This document shows positions 1 through 11,080 of a DNA stretch of 64,000 bases, piece after piece. Numbering within the stretch: the stretch's first letter is position 1; every line of letters starts with the position of its first letter. Below the pieces are notes generated by a model, which ran no database searches, had not been told where the DNA came from, and saw nothing but the letters and a program-made list of their open reading frames with translations. Source of the stretch: Phascolomyces articulosus (Eukaryota > Mucoromycota > Mucoromycetes > Mucorales > Lichtheimiaceae); NCBI GenBank assembly GCA_025677815.1, contig JAIXMP010000010.1:1447847-1511846 (forward strand). The letters run 5' to 3'. Position numbers and translations under genes: made by a program.

Positions 1-34
1 ACATTATTAATCGATACGTTGTCTTGAATTATAG

Positions 35-487
35 GCCAAACAAGGTTATGTTGTATATCGTATTCGTGTTCGTCGTGGTGGTCGTAAGAAACCCGTTCCC
101 AAGGGTGCCACTTATGGTAAGCCAGTTCATGAAGGTGTCAGTCAACTCAAATACCAACGTTCCTTACGTTCCACTGCTGAAGAACGTGTCGGTCGTAAAT
201 GTGCCAACTTGCGTGTCTTGAACTCTTATTGGATCAATCAAGATGCTACTTATAAATACTTTGAAGTGATTCTCGTGGATCCTTCTCATAAGGTGATTCG
301 TCGTGATCCTCGTATCAACTGGATTGTAAACCCTGTGCATAAGCGCCGTGAAGCCCGTGGTCTTACGGCGATTGGTAAAAAGAGCCGTGGTAAGGGTAAA
401 GGACATCTCTACACAAAGACAAGAGGTAGTGGTCGTGTGGCTACTTGGAAGAGACATAACACTTTGTCTTTGCGTCGTTACCGTTAA
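35..487 (+). CDS. RPL15: 60S ribosomal protein L15 (eL15), 3' exon
   Basis: This is the last exon of the cytosolic large-subunit protein eL15, which binds 28S rRNA. An intron ends in ATTATAG at 31-34 and the frame opens at 35 ([16 protein letters not shown]) and runs 150 residues to TAA at 485-487. Family-typical stretches include [22 protein letters not shown] and [13 protein letters not shown] with the C-terminus [13 protein letters not shown]. The family is about 204 residues long, so roughly the first 54 residues lie left of the window. The basic, Arg/Lys-rich composition fits rRNA binding. Identification is firm; only the exact phase of the exon start is inferred. Confidence 0.97.
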   Translation, partial: AKQGYVVYRIRVRRGGRKKPVPKGATYGKPVHEGVSQLKYQRSLRSTAEERVGRKCANLRVLNSYWINQDATYKYFEVILVDPSHKVIRRDPRINWIVNPVHKRREARGLTAIGKKSRGKGKGHLYTKTRGSGRVATWKRHNTLSLRRYR

Positions 488-578
488 ATTAGAACATTTT
501 GATAATGTGCTCCTCTTGAGATGGATGAAGTGGAACGTTTTTATTTTTTGTAATAATAATAATAATAAAATAAAGTTT

Positions 579-954
579 TTATTTGTTATTATCACGAGCA
601 TCTAATGCACGTAACAAAAATTCAATACGATAATCTTTTTTGGCATTGGCTGTTTCTAATTCTTGAATACGTTTTTCTAATGCTTGTACTTGTTCAGGAT
701 CACTATTTTCCGTTGTTGTGGTGGTGATGGAAGAGGAGGAAGATTCGGATGCAACAGCTAAAAAGGAGAGAAGAGAGTTTAATCATTGATTAACTTTCAT
801 TGTTTGTTGTTTATTGTTGTTATGAACATTGGCATGTGTCAATTATCTTACATGCGGCTACTCGTTGTAATTCTTTGACTTGTTTTTGAAGTGCTGCAAG
901 TGCAACTTCAACAGGGACTCTATCCATTGAAAAGTCAGTATTATCGTCGGCCAT
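579..954 (-). CDS. small coiled-coil protein, 93 aa, unknown function
   Basis: Two exons on the minus strand, 852-954 and 579-757, with a 94-nt intron (GTAAGA donor, TTTTTAG acceptor). The 93-residue product starts MADDNTDFSMDRVPVEVALA, continues with a helix rich in Leu/Gln/Lys (ALQKQVKELQRV), then a Ser/Thr linker, then a second amphipathic helix (VQALEKRIQELETANAKKDY) ending RIEFLLRALDARDNNK. Both helices have heptad-like spacing, so a dimeric coiled coil is likely. I do not recognise the family. The gene is tail-to-tail with RPL15, 92 bp from its stop codon. The start is the only in-frame ATG before the coiled coil. No membrane segment or signal peptide is seen. Confidence 0.75.
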
Positions 955-1248
955 GATGGATGGATTTAATTATGTATATAAAAAGAAAAGGAGAAAGTAA
1001 GAAAGAGAAGGAAAAAAATTATATGGAATAGGAAAACAAGGAATTGTTTATTGGTTAAAGCTGAGTTTTATATACCTAACATTGATATATTTCATATAGC
1101 TTTTTGTTTCAATTTATCATCTTTAATCTTTAAAGGAGAAACGGCTTTTTTGATACGGGCAACATATGCATTTATTGTCATCATGTAAACAAAATGTCAA
1201 AATATAAAAATGAGCGTAAAAAAATATTCAATTCTCACTTCCTTCTTT

Positions 1249-1252
<4 letters not shown>

Positions 1253-1299
<47 letters not shown>
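1253..1299. repeat. (TC)n microsatellite
   Basis: An almost uninterrupted TC dinucleotide run of about 47 bp lies 80 bp upstream of the PRELI-like start codon. Similar pyrimidine tracts precede other genes here, so it may be part of the promoter or 5' UTR as well as a microsatellite. Confidence 0.9.
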
Positions 1300-1304
<5 letters not shown>

Positions 1305-1378
1305 TAGATGCCCTTCTTATAACTTGATTTATACCCCCTCCCCCAATTATTACCATACTAAGCTTCAAAAAGTAAAGT

Positions 1379-2332
1379 ATGACCACAACACCGATATCAC
1401 GTATGCTTTATCCTTATCCATGGGATCTTGCAGTTCGAGCCAACCAACAACGTTATCCAACCCACGAGCTAGTCCCTATACTTAAGCGTTCCGAAATTTT
1501 GTTAGACGAAACGTATTTCTCTCAACATGACCTGGATAGTATCAATTCAATTTGTTCTAATGATCAACAGCAACAAGCCATGGTCTTTGAACCTTATCAT
1601 CAAGGCCAAGACCAAGACCAAGAATTATTCCCAGATGGCCGAGCACCTAAACATCTTGAGCAACACCCTGAACTGTTACCACCTAGTGATACAGTGGCTG
1701 TCGTCGTCTTTGTCAATAATATCACTAAAAGCAAATGCAATGACGATCACCCAACACTTGAAAATATTATACCCCAAGTAGGAGTACGAAGAATTGTACG
1801 ACGCGTTTATTTACAAACACCCAAAGCAGCACAAACAGCATTACGTATGAATGAAATGATCATTCGTCATGAATCTTGGATAGATCCCAAACGACGAGAA
1901 TTACGTATTGTTACCTGGAATGAAACTTGGGCTAATACAGCATTAGTGGGGGATGTGACAGTCTATCGAGGCATATCTGATCCAAGTGATTGGCGTGGCA
2001 AAGTACCTGTTGCGCCTATGGTGGAAAAGACAGCAAGAGGAAAAGATCATCCTCCTCATTTTTTGTTTGTGGGACCTATTCTTCAAAAGAACAATCACGA
2101 TCAAACAATAACAACATCATTATCATCACCAACCAATGTATCACAACAGCAACCAAAAGATACTATTGAATGGTGTTTATTTTTACAATATGCTTACTTC
2201 AAGATATCACCTACATTACGAATTCCTTTTCGATCCATGATTGAAACAAAATGTTTAAAATGCTATCATCATAATACTCAAGAAGGAAGAAAATTGGATA
2301 TGGAATTTATGCAGCAGCAACAAGATAATTAA
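1379..2332 (+). CDS. PRELI/MSF1-like protein, divergent
   Basis: Single-exon gene of 317 residues. PRELI/MSF1 proteins (Ups1/Ups2 family) carry phospholipids across the mitochondrial intermembrane space. The N-terminal YPYPWDLAVRANQQRYPTHE, the segment VRRIVRRVYLQTPKAAQ, and ESWIDPKRRELRIVTWNETW match the family pattern (aromatic-PW, RYP, an Arg-rich strand, and the D-x-K/R-x-x-L, T-x-N block). Compared with the usual 170-220 residues it is long: a Gln/Asp-rich insert of about 60 residues follows the first motif, and another low-complexity insert precedes the C-terminus. The start is the first ATG in frame, after the TC-rich leader. A divergent or non-mitochondrial member is possible; I did not see an obvious targeting peptide. 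Confidence 0.65.
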   Translation: MTTTPISRMLYPYPWDLAVRANQQRYPTHELVPILKRSEILLDETYFSQHDLDSINSICSNDQQQQAMVFEPYHQGQDQDQELFPDGRAPKHLEQHPELLPPSDTVAVVVFVNNITKSKCNDDHPTLENIIPQVGVRRIVRRVYLQTPKAAQTALRMNEMIIRHESWIDPKRRELRIVTWNETWANTALVGDVTVYRGISDPSDWRGKVPVAPMVEKTARGKDHPPHFLFVGPILQKNNHDQTITTSLSSPTNVSQQQPKDTIEWCLFLQYAYFKISPTLRIPFRSMIETKCLKCYHHNTQEGRKLDMEFMQQQQDN

Positions 2333-2662
2333 GTACATGTGCCTAGTAAGAGTAAAGAGGAGTCCAGACACTTAATAAGATATACACAGACACAGGTACA
2401 ACAATCAATACAACATATATGAAGATGGAATATCTAAAAAGAGAAATAAAATGCTGAAAATAAATTTTACATACTGTTACACAAACAAAAATCCTTCCTG
2501 TTTGTTTCCATTTACTTGTGTTCAATAATTTTGTATCGTGTTACCATCGCTTTAACACTGTTTTATTTTAACCCTCTTCTTTCTTTCTTCTTCTTCCTCT
2601 TTTTCCCTTTCTTTTTCTCTTTTCCCTTTTCATAATAATAAATATATATCCAAAACGTTCAT
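2333..2662. other. intergenic, pyrimidine-rich
   Basis: No gene is seen. The right half (2570-2640) is strongly T/C-rich on the plus strand and directly precedes the RhoGAP start codon, so it probably belongs to that promoter or 5' UTR. Confidence 0.6.
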
Positions 2663-5600
2663 ATGTTTTCTACATTATCCCTCGTCGATGACGATGGTTT
2701 TGGTCCTTCATGTAGTGGATGTAATAATATTATCGATGAGGGATCAGTTATAGCTTTTGGTGATGCTTTATTTCATCTCGATTGGTAAATAATAATAATA
2801 AGAATGAATCCAGGAACATAAGTATATACAATACCCTCGATTATTCATATGTTTCAATAATATATGTGGCTCATCATCGTCATTTTAAATATATATTTAG
2901 TTTTACCTGCGCCAAATGTCGTCGTCCAGCTGATTGTGAATCTAATTTATTATTATTAAGTGATGGTCGACCTGTATGTGAAAGTTGTTCTTATAATTGT
3001 TATGTTTGTAAACAAGTGATTCGTGATGAAGCTATCATGACAGGTAAAAAAAATAGTAATAGATAATAAATATAAATATATATATATATTATATAATAAT
3101 ATTATCCATACTCATACATATATACATTGCAATTACGCATAACAAATAAGAATCTCAATCTAATAAATTATATAAATTAATATATTATATTTTATTATAA
3201 TATATATATAGGTGATGAAGCATATCACGCCAATTGCTTTCGATGTACATCATGTAAACGTAGAATTGAAGATTTAGTATTTACTCAAACAACCAAGGTA
3301 AAGATGTAGTAATAGTAATAGAACAGCATCTTTTTTTTAACATAATAATTTGACCCTGTTGGTTTCACACACAAATACCCTTTTCTTTCTCACTCTATAT
3401 ATAATCATATGCCTCTCTTCTTTAACTGATTATTTGGTTCCAATAGGGCATCTATTGTACACCGTGTCACGAAAAACGTAAATTGGAAAGACAAAAACGT
3501 AAAGAAGAAAAAGAGCTTCGTAAAAAACAACAGCAACAACAACAATATAATTTGGCTTATGCTACCAAATCTTTACCTTCCATTCCTTCTGGATATCATC
3601 AGGTATGTCTATATCTTTATATATATATATATATAGATGCGCGTCTCTTTATCTCAATTGTAATCATCAAGTCGGGACTTGTAAAGCTTAAAAAATTTGC
3701 TGATCTTTATTATATTTTACTATTATTATTATTGTATAACAATGGGCGGGTTACTCTAACATTAATATAATTGGGATTATTAAAATAGTCATCCACATCA
3801 ACATCATCACCGACATCCAATTCAACCAATAACCCTAGTCCACCACTTCCAACACCGCGTCCTGGTGCCTTAAATGAACGACCTTACATGGCCAATCGAC
3901 ACGCAAGCCGTTTATTCGATGCAGATATGGTTTCCAATTACATGGAAAATGAACATAAAAACCCTCCGACACCGGCTCGTTCCAGAAGTAGTTCCATGGA
4001 TAATGTCAGTAGCCAGAAACGTAACAGTACAATTCTTCAACAGCATTATTTACAACCGACACCATCACGTTCCACGGGATTATCTTCTCCACCGAATAGT
4101 GGGAAACGATTATCTGTGATCCCCGATCATCAAGAACCGCCTATGCCTTCATTACCAACAAGAACCAGTAGTGATAGTAACCATAGTAGTCAAGGGAGTC
4201 CCTCCCCTCCACCGCGACCCCCTCGCCCACCCATGATGTTGAACAATACTGGATTATCTTCATCTGCTTCTTGTTCTACAGCAGCATCCTCTTCTACCAA
4301 AACATTGGATATGGCATTACCTGATATTCCATCTTTAAATTTTTCTTATTTTGATAATGATTCTGCAGAATTACTCAATTTAACCAAAGATTTAGGCGTC
4401 TTTGATGCCAAATCAACGACTATCTTCGGCAATAATGAAAAATTAAAACAAGAAGCCGCAAGAATTGTCAAGGAGGATCAAGATAAAACCAATAGTAGTA
4501 GTGTTCGAATTGCTCAAGCTTCTCGTGTACTATCTACTTCATTAATGGACGCGTTTCCTGAACCACCGACATATAATAATCAACTACAACTGGCAAGCTC
4601 TTCACCGACAGGGGACGAATTACCAGATAATGTAGCGCAACTCAAATCCCAGCTTCAATTGTCCAAACGTAAATTAGCGGACACAGAAGCTAATTTTCAA
4701 AAAATTAAGGTAACACAGCCATTTGCATATATAATTCTCAGATGGGAAGTCTCTCCCCCCACATTTACTCTCTCTCACTCTCAAACCATCTTCTTCTCCG
4801 ACGACTCCTCTTTTTAATCATGATGATGCGAGAAAGAATAAGCTTATTTTGGACCCTTTTCACATGAAATACTCATATCTGAAAAAAACGATTCTTTTAG
4901 GACGCGAGTAAACGAGCTCTGGATGAATTCCAAAACGCCAAAGAAGAATTTGCCAAAGAAAATACCATTCGACAACAACATGAAAAGACGATTCAACAAT
5001 TACAACAACAAATCTCACTAATGTTACAAGCGCAACAAAACGACCCTCGAAGTTTTATTCTCAAAGCCAAAAATGATATTGAACGTTTGGCCAATGTACG
5101 TGTTGAATTAGAACGTACATGTGAAGAACTCAAACAATATCGTAATGTATTAGCCAATGAAAACATTACTGTCTACGAACAACAACAAGCTGGTCTTGCC
5201 ATGATCAATACCGACATGGATTCTCGCAAGGTGGAACGAGAAGCGTTGGCGAATGAAACACGAGAATTATCCAAATTAAGAGACGATGTAATTAATGAAA
5301 TGATCATGTTAAATACCAAGAATGCCGAATTAACCAATATGAACAATGATTTATCACGACGTGTCACTGAACGAGAACGTGAAGCTGCGGCTGTCATGGC
5401 AGGCACCAATTTTATTCGTCGCGGATCAGAAGAACAATCTACTGCTAAAATTGTTGCAAGAGATAGTTTCCAAGGAACACAAGCTCCCAAAGTATTTAAA
5501 ATCAAACCTAAAAACTTTTTCAAAAAGTCCAACAGTACAGATAATTGGCCATCGCCTTCTTCTTCAACAACCGCATCTGCTGCTGCTAATGCTGGCATGT

Positions 5601-6601
5601 TAATGACCAGTAGTAGTACTTTAACTCTTGTCAACAGTAATAACAACAACACGAATAATGGAGGTACACGGCGCCATGCTTTCCATGCTGTCTCATTTCT
5701 GAGGCCTACAAAATGTGATGTTTGTAATGATAAAGTATGGGGTCGTTCAGATCTACGATGTCAAGGATGTGGATTTATTACACACGCCAAATGTTTGAGT
5801 CATGCACCCCAAGCCTGTTCTGGAGAACATCAAAGTCGAAGCAACAGTCTAGACGATATTGGTAATACAGGATTATTTGGTCTGGATTTATCAGAACAAG
5901 TCGCCAAAGAGGACCGATCCGTCCCACGCGTTGTAGAACAGTGTATTGATGCCGTCGAAGCCCGAGGTATGGATTATGAAGGCATTTATCGAAAATCGGG
6001 TGGCGCGGCCCAAATGCGAACGATCCAACGTGCTTTTGAACGTGATTTACCCTTGGATCTCGACGATGATGAAGAATTCAATGATATTTGTGCTATCACC
6101 AGTGTGTTGAAGCATTACTTTCGGAAGCTTCCGAATCCTTTACTTACTTTTGAACTTTATTCTAAATGGATCGAAGTGGGCACCATGGAACCCGGTCAAT
6201 CAAAACAGGATGCCGTCATTGGCATATTGGATCAATTACCTAAGGCTAATTATGATACCCTCAAGATGCTGGCTCATCACCTTTATCGGTAAGTTTGAAA
6301 AGGAAGATCTCAAAAAAAAAGTTTTTTTTTTTTTGTTTTTTACTATATCTGGTTTTTCGTATTATTATTTTTTTCTCACTCACTCAACGCATTTGTCAAT
6401 ATGTTCTATAAACGCATTATTATTATATATAGTGTTCGTCAACAAAGTAGTGAAAATCTCATGACGACAAAAAATCTAGCTGTTGTATTTGCTCCTACTT
6501 TGATGCGAGATCAGGATGGCGCAAGAGATTTGCTCGATATGAGCTATAAAAATGCTACTCTTGAGTATCTCATTAACCAAGCCATGGAATTATTCCCTTA
6601 A
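2663..6601 (+). CDS. LIM-LIM-C1-RhoGAP protein (Rho-type GTPase activating protein)
   Basis: Seven exons: 2663-2784, 2901-3043, 3212-3297, 3447-3602, 3789-4709, 4901-6288, 6433-6601; 994 residues. It should speed GTP hydrolysis on Rho/Cdc42-type GTPases at sites of polar growth. Two LIM zinc fingers occupy about residues 18-130 (CSGCNNIIDEG, HLDCFTCAKC, CESCSYNCYVC, HANCFRCTSC). A long Ser/Pro-rich linker with SH3-type PPRPPRPP sites follows, then a coiled coil (about 460-640), a C1-type finger near 735-785 (HAFHAV, CDVCNDKVWG, CQGCGF) and a RhoGAP domain near 800-985 with the arginine finger in GIYRKSGG (about residue 839) and KNLAVVFAPTLMR. Every splice junction keeps the zinc-ligand or GAP frame. 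Similar to fungal Rga1/Rga2/Lrg1-type proteins; the exact orthologue is not decided. Confidence 0.92.
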
Positions 6602-6968
6602 ACAAATACCAACCCAAATCCATCCTATCCATCCATTATTTATTTGTTTCCTTTTAAGCATCTATAAACAACAACAAACCAAACAATGATCACCCTTTTC
6701 CCGTTAACTCCATCTCCCCTCTTTTTTCCCCATAAAGATACCATGCTTATTGTATTTAGTTTATTATTTTTCTTTTTCTTCTTTATTTTCCCTCGTACAC
6801 GTTCAATTCCAACCTAAAAAAACTGTATCTATCTTAATGATAATCATTGATATTATTTTATTGATTATAAAATCTGTAAAACTCTTATATAAAAAATATA
6901 ATTAGTGTTTCTTTTTTTTAATAATATTTATTAATATAATATAATAGTTAATAGGTAATATAGCGTAA

Positions 6969-7993
6969 TTAATAATGATGCGGATTTTTTGGTAATGATT
7001 TTTTTTGTTCTTTTAATTCAATGGGTTGTGGCTGTTTTTGTAGATGATGTGTTTGTGATGATGAGGAGGAGGAGGATGAAAGTGCATCAAATGAATTTTG
7101 TAATAATGGTTGTTGTTGAAGATGTTGTTGTGTATGAGGAGAAGACAATGATCCACCATCACCGGCACCTTCTTCTTGTTGGCGTTTTAATTGTTGTTTA
7201 TTAAGATAGTTTTCTAATAATATCGCATTTCGTGTATTACATTTGTAGAAAACGTCCATAATGTCTCCCAAAATCGGCACAATTCCAAGCTATAACATTT
7301 TTTTAAAAAAAAATGAGTAACACAATTTATATCAAAAGTACGACCTTTAAAGAAATAGATTCATTACCAAGAAATCGATAATAACATTCATCATCATTTG
7401 ACTCATGACGGATTGTGGTAAATGGACTTGTGCTGCCGTTTGTACTAAATATAACGACAAGACGAGACCAGCGAAATCTCCAATGACTGGAATAAGTCTA
7501 TAGATAGTATAAATGCAATATGTATTAGATTTTTTATGCATTCAATTTCCTCTCTCTTGCAATTCAGCCCATGGTAACAAGAAATTTATATTACTGGACT
7601 ATTCCTTATTAGCCCCCCAAGCCGAAACACACACTCATACACTTATATATCCCCTCCCCCCCTTTTTTGGTTTTTTTAAAGAATCTATTATTATTATATA
7701 TACATATAGAAACGCTTTTTTATTAATACTTCTTACCCAATGATGGGGTCCAAACCCACATGACAGCAACAACAACTTAACCCACTATCAAGCGTTCGTG
7801 CTCGAGATTTTACTTTGTGCAAGATCTTTTTTTCATGAGGTGTCAATAAATAGTGAGGGTCTTCCTTTTTTTGCCAAAAATAACGCTTCTTTTGTTGTTG
7901 TGGGAGTGCTTCTAAATCGGAACCAGGTGCTTTGGGTTTAGGTGTACTCGCAATGACATGTTGAACACCTGCTTTAATGAGTGCATCTTTCAT
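6969..7993 (-). CDS. DUF4112 family membrane protein
   Basis: Three exons, 7737-7993, 7368-7497 and 6969-7289, giving 235 residues. The N-terminal half is basic and polar (KARTLDSG region). The core shows the DUF4112 pattern: GLDPIIGLIPVIGDFAGL, a hydrophobic segment with SLYLVQTAAQV, then MMMNVIIDFLLGIVPILGDI followed by MDVFYKCNTRNA. The two GD motifs within hydrophobic segments are characteristic. The C-terminal 60 residues are Gln/Ser-rich and look disordered. The molecular function of this family is unknown to me. The gene is convergent with the RhoGAP gene, leaving 367 bp between the stop codons. Confidence 0.85.
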
Positions 7994-8324
7994 TCTTGAA
8001 ATGGGGTTCGTTTTTTTAATATATTAAATAGAAAAGGGAATTGATATTAATAAAAAATAAGAAGTATGTGCGTGTGAGAGAGGCGTTTTTTTCAAGAAAA
8101 AAAAGGCCCGCCAAAAAAAAGCGTTTTAATTTATATACAAAAAATCAGAAGTTTTATAAACAAAAAGTCTTGGCTTTCATTGTTATTTCGTTCGATTCAT
8201 TTTTTATGGTATTTTGTTTATTAAGTTACATGTTTAAACAAATTTTTGGTTAGAGACATTAAAAAAAGGAAATATGGAGATGTGTGTACGTGTGTCATTT
8301 TTTAATATGTATATTATTCTACAA
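7994..8324. other. intergenic
   Basis: AT-rich sequence between two minus-strand genes. It must contain the DUF4112 promoter and the HOM2 3' UTR. I see no further gene or motif. Confidence 0.6.
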
Positions 8325-9507
8325 TTAGATAAGACCCTTGGCAACTGCCACTTCAGCATTCAAAACCGAACTACCAGCAGCACCCAAGACGGTATTATGA
8401 ACAAGCAACATAAACTTGATATCCAAAACAGGACAAGGACGAACACGACCCACAGTTACTGCTTGACCCTTATCCAATTCACGATCCAATCGAGGTTGTG
8501 GGCGATCAGCGGCCTTATTGACCAAAATAGCTTGTTGAGGTGCTGAATGACATCCCAAAGCTTGAGGTTCTGTTGTGTATTCTTCCAAGACCTTGTAAAT
8601 TTCTTCAACAGAAGGACATCCGTTAGCGAACTTAACGGATACAGATTCCAAATGACCATCAATAACGGGCACACGGGTACAAGTGGCAGATACAATAGTG
8701 TTGGTCAAAGGTAAAAATTGTTGACCATCGGATCCACCCAAAATCTTGGATGTTTCCCATTCCATCTTTTCTTCTTCACCTGAAATATAAGGAACAATGT
8801 TATCCAAAATATCCAAACTAGGGACACCAGGATAACCTGAACCAGAAATGGCTTGTTGTGTATGAACGAGAATATGGGTCATGGGTCCAAAGGCATCTTG
8901 TAAAGCCTTCAAGGGGACAACAAGACCAGTGGTGGAACAATTGGCGTTAGTGATCAAAAAGCCCTTGGATTGCTTATACACGGTGCGTTGGTATGGGATA
9001 ATATCGAAATGGCTAGTGTTGACGGTAGGGACGATCAATGGTACAGTGGGATCGCGACGATAATTTTTGGCATTCGAAAAGACAACCAAGTTGGATTTCA
9101 AAAAGGCCATTTCTATATTTTTCCTTGTTTAGATCTCTTTTTTTCCTTGCCAATCCCAATAATATATATATATCCGTCGTCTTTTTTAATAATAATAGTA
9201 ACAGTCTAAAAGAATGAATAAACTTACCAATGTCGCCAGCGACATCAGCGTCCAAACCAGAGAATACAACATCGCATTCTTTGAATTCTTCGGGAACACA
9301 AGCCATAACAGTCAGGTTTTCGGTATTGGCAGGAATAGGCTTTGCTTGTTTCCACTTGACAGCATCCTTATAAGGTTTACCAGCAGAACGGGAAGAAGCA
9401 CCCAAAGCATGGATAGTGAAAACAGGATGATCTGCAAGAAGTAAAATGAAACGTTGACCTACAGTGCCTGTAGCACCAAGGATACCCACTTTCTTTGTAG
9501 GAGCCAT
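8325..9507 (-). CDS. HOM2: aspartate-semialdehyde dehydrogenase
   Basis: Two exons, 9228-9507 and 8325-9112, 355 residues. It reduces L-aspartyl-4-phosphate to aspartate semialdehyde with NADPH, the second step from aspartate to threonine, methionine and homoserine. The N-terminus [20 protein letters not shown] is the Rossmann nucleotide-binding loop. The catalytic cysteine is in [10 protein letters not shown] (about residue 152). [17 protein letters not shown] and the C-terminal [17 protein letters not shown] are family hallmarks. Length equals the fungal norm. The intron splits GDI/EMAF with a canonical GTAAG donor. Two TGACTC-type sites upstream fit general amino-acid control. The identification is secure. 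Confidence 0.97.
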
Positions 9508-9625
9508 GGAAATTTAATAAATAAATAAATAAATAAAAAAGGGTTGGAAAAGAAAAGGAAGTTATACTACGATTCGAAAAAAATAGGCTGCGATAAAAGA
9601 TCTTCGATTTTTCTTTGGGTCTGTG

Positions 9626-9631
9626 TGACTC
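9626..9631. promoter_or_regulatory. Gcn4/Cpc1-type half-consensus TGACTC
   Basis: TGACTC about 120 bp upstream of the HOM2 start codon. Gcn4-family bZIP factors bind TGASTCA and tolerate this variant. Function is inferred from position and pathway. Confidence 0.45.
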
Positions 9632-9645
9632 CTCTGGTCCACTTC

Positions 9646-9652
9646 TGACTCA
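9646..9652. promoter_or_regulatory. perfect Gcn4/AP-1 site TGACTCA
   Basis: A perfect TGACTCA lies about 140 bp upstream of HOM2. In yeasts and moulds amino-acid biosynthesis genes, HOM2 included, are induced through such sites. Binding here is inferred. Confidence 0.6.
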
Positions 9653-10286
9653 TCTAGATCCGACTTGCGCTTCATCAAATAGAAAATTATCAATAGATTT
9701 ATGCTTCAAATAGATAGTGAACAATAGTACATTAGCCGAAAAAATAAAGTAATTATTACCAAGGTTATATTGTTTTTATGCATGTTGACTTATCATAACG
9801 ATGGTATGAATATTGTCATTGACATGTTAGATTTACCTGATACTAATACAAGTCACTTTCTTACCACCAGCGTTACTTGATCCAAGCTTGCGTGGTCCTA
9901 TTGTGGATTCATTCTTAGGCAGTAAATAAAGCAGTAAAAATACATATAAAAGATATCATTCTCCTCCCTCTTTATTTTTGAAATGCATTCAAATTATTAT
10001 TGAAAAAGAAGCCTTTTGAATTACTATAAAGGAAAATTCGTAGCTGAATAGATGAATCGCCGAAAACAAGTAGAAAGCTATAAAAATTTTAGGTAATTTT
10101 ATCATTGGTGCGACATGGGTAGTATATATTATCTTTGTAAAATTATGTAGAATAAGAAAAAAATCAATGTGAGCATAAGCAACATGCATTTTTACTACTA
10201 GTAATTACAGTCGTAACAAATAAAAAAGCCATTTCAGTTGAACTACATTATATTACAGAGAGAAGTGCAATAAACACATAACACTA
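9653..10286. other. intergenic upstream of HOM2
   Basis: AT-rich, no coding region with support. It ends at the TA that borders the miniature transposon. Confidence 0.5.
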
Positions 10287-10804
10287 CAGTCAACCCTCGA
10301 TTTTTGCAACTCGGGAATTCCAAGGAAAGTGATGTATTAAGTAGAGCAAAATTTGGGAACTTGTCTCTTTATTATATTACATATATATATTAATGCATTA
10401 TAATGTATACTGCACTACGGGAAAGAAACTTGTTATTATAACGGAGGATGGGACAGAATCACATTTGTATCGTCATTGTCGTCCTATACAAATAAAAACA
10501 TTGCTATTTCACGTGTATATATATAATAGTCATGCAATTATATTTATTTTTTCTTACCATTTTTTTTCTTTTTATCACCATAATTACACACACTGTTGTA
10601 CGGGCATAGAACGATAACTTACAATGTGCATAAAAATGCTTATTTTTTTTGCATTAACTGAAATAAATCTACTACTAATTAAATTCAACATCCTGAAAAA
10701 CAGTTTACAGTTTGTGTATTGCAGTTTTATTAAGTATTTCTGAGAGTCCCGGAAATCTGTTGCAAATAGAGTAGAGCAAGGCTGCAGAAACCGAAGGTTG
10801 ACTG
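10287..10804. mobile_element. miniature inverted-repeat element, Tc1/mariner-pogo type
   Basis: A 518-bp element bounded by TA on both sides (10285-10286 and 10805-10806). The left end reads CAGTCAACCCTCGATTTTTG and the reverse complement of the right end reads CAGTCAACCTTCGGTTTCTG, so 17 of the first 20 bases match. A TA target duplication and CAGTCAACC-type termini are usual for pogo-like members of Tc1/mariner. No transposase frame is inside, so the copy is non-autonomous. The mismatches suggest moderate age. Confidence 0.7.
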
Positions 10805-11080
10805 TACATATACGTTATAACACCATCATCATTAATGTCTAGTAATACATTTTTAAAACCATCCCAAACACTATCTGTTACAGTTTTTACGCCATACACA
10901 ATGATTTTTCGGATACATTTGATGCCATACACAAGTTTGATAGCTTCATCCGAAGCACAATCCTTTTAGTTCAGAATCAATACTTCTAATGCTGAGCGAT
11001 TATAGTCCCGTAAATTCTTGCAAAATTGGTGGGAGTCTTCCTTGGCTACCCATCACGTTCCGCTTTTAAGTCAATGTCAA
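10805..11080 (-). pseudogene. decayed ORF fragment, unknown family
   Basis: Read on the minus strand, this stretch gives protein-like sequence such as SDEAIKLVYGIKCIRKIIVY then KTVTDSVWDGFKNVLLDIND, interrupted upstream by a stop codon (after ALEVLILN). The miniature transposon abuts its 3' side, so the element probably inserted into or next to it. I do not recognise the family. Confidence 0.35.

Noticed and set aside
5173..5652. Long antisense open frame opposite the RhoGAP coiled-coil exon
   Set aside because: It lies wholly inside a conserved exon of the opposite strand and its Leu-rich product has no features; it is a shadow of the real gene.
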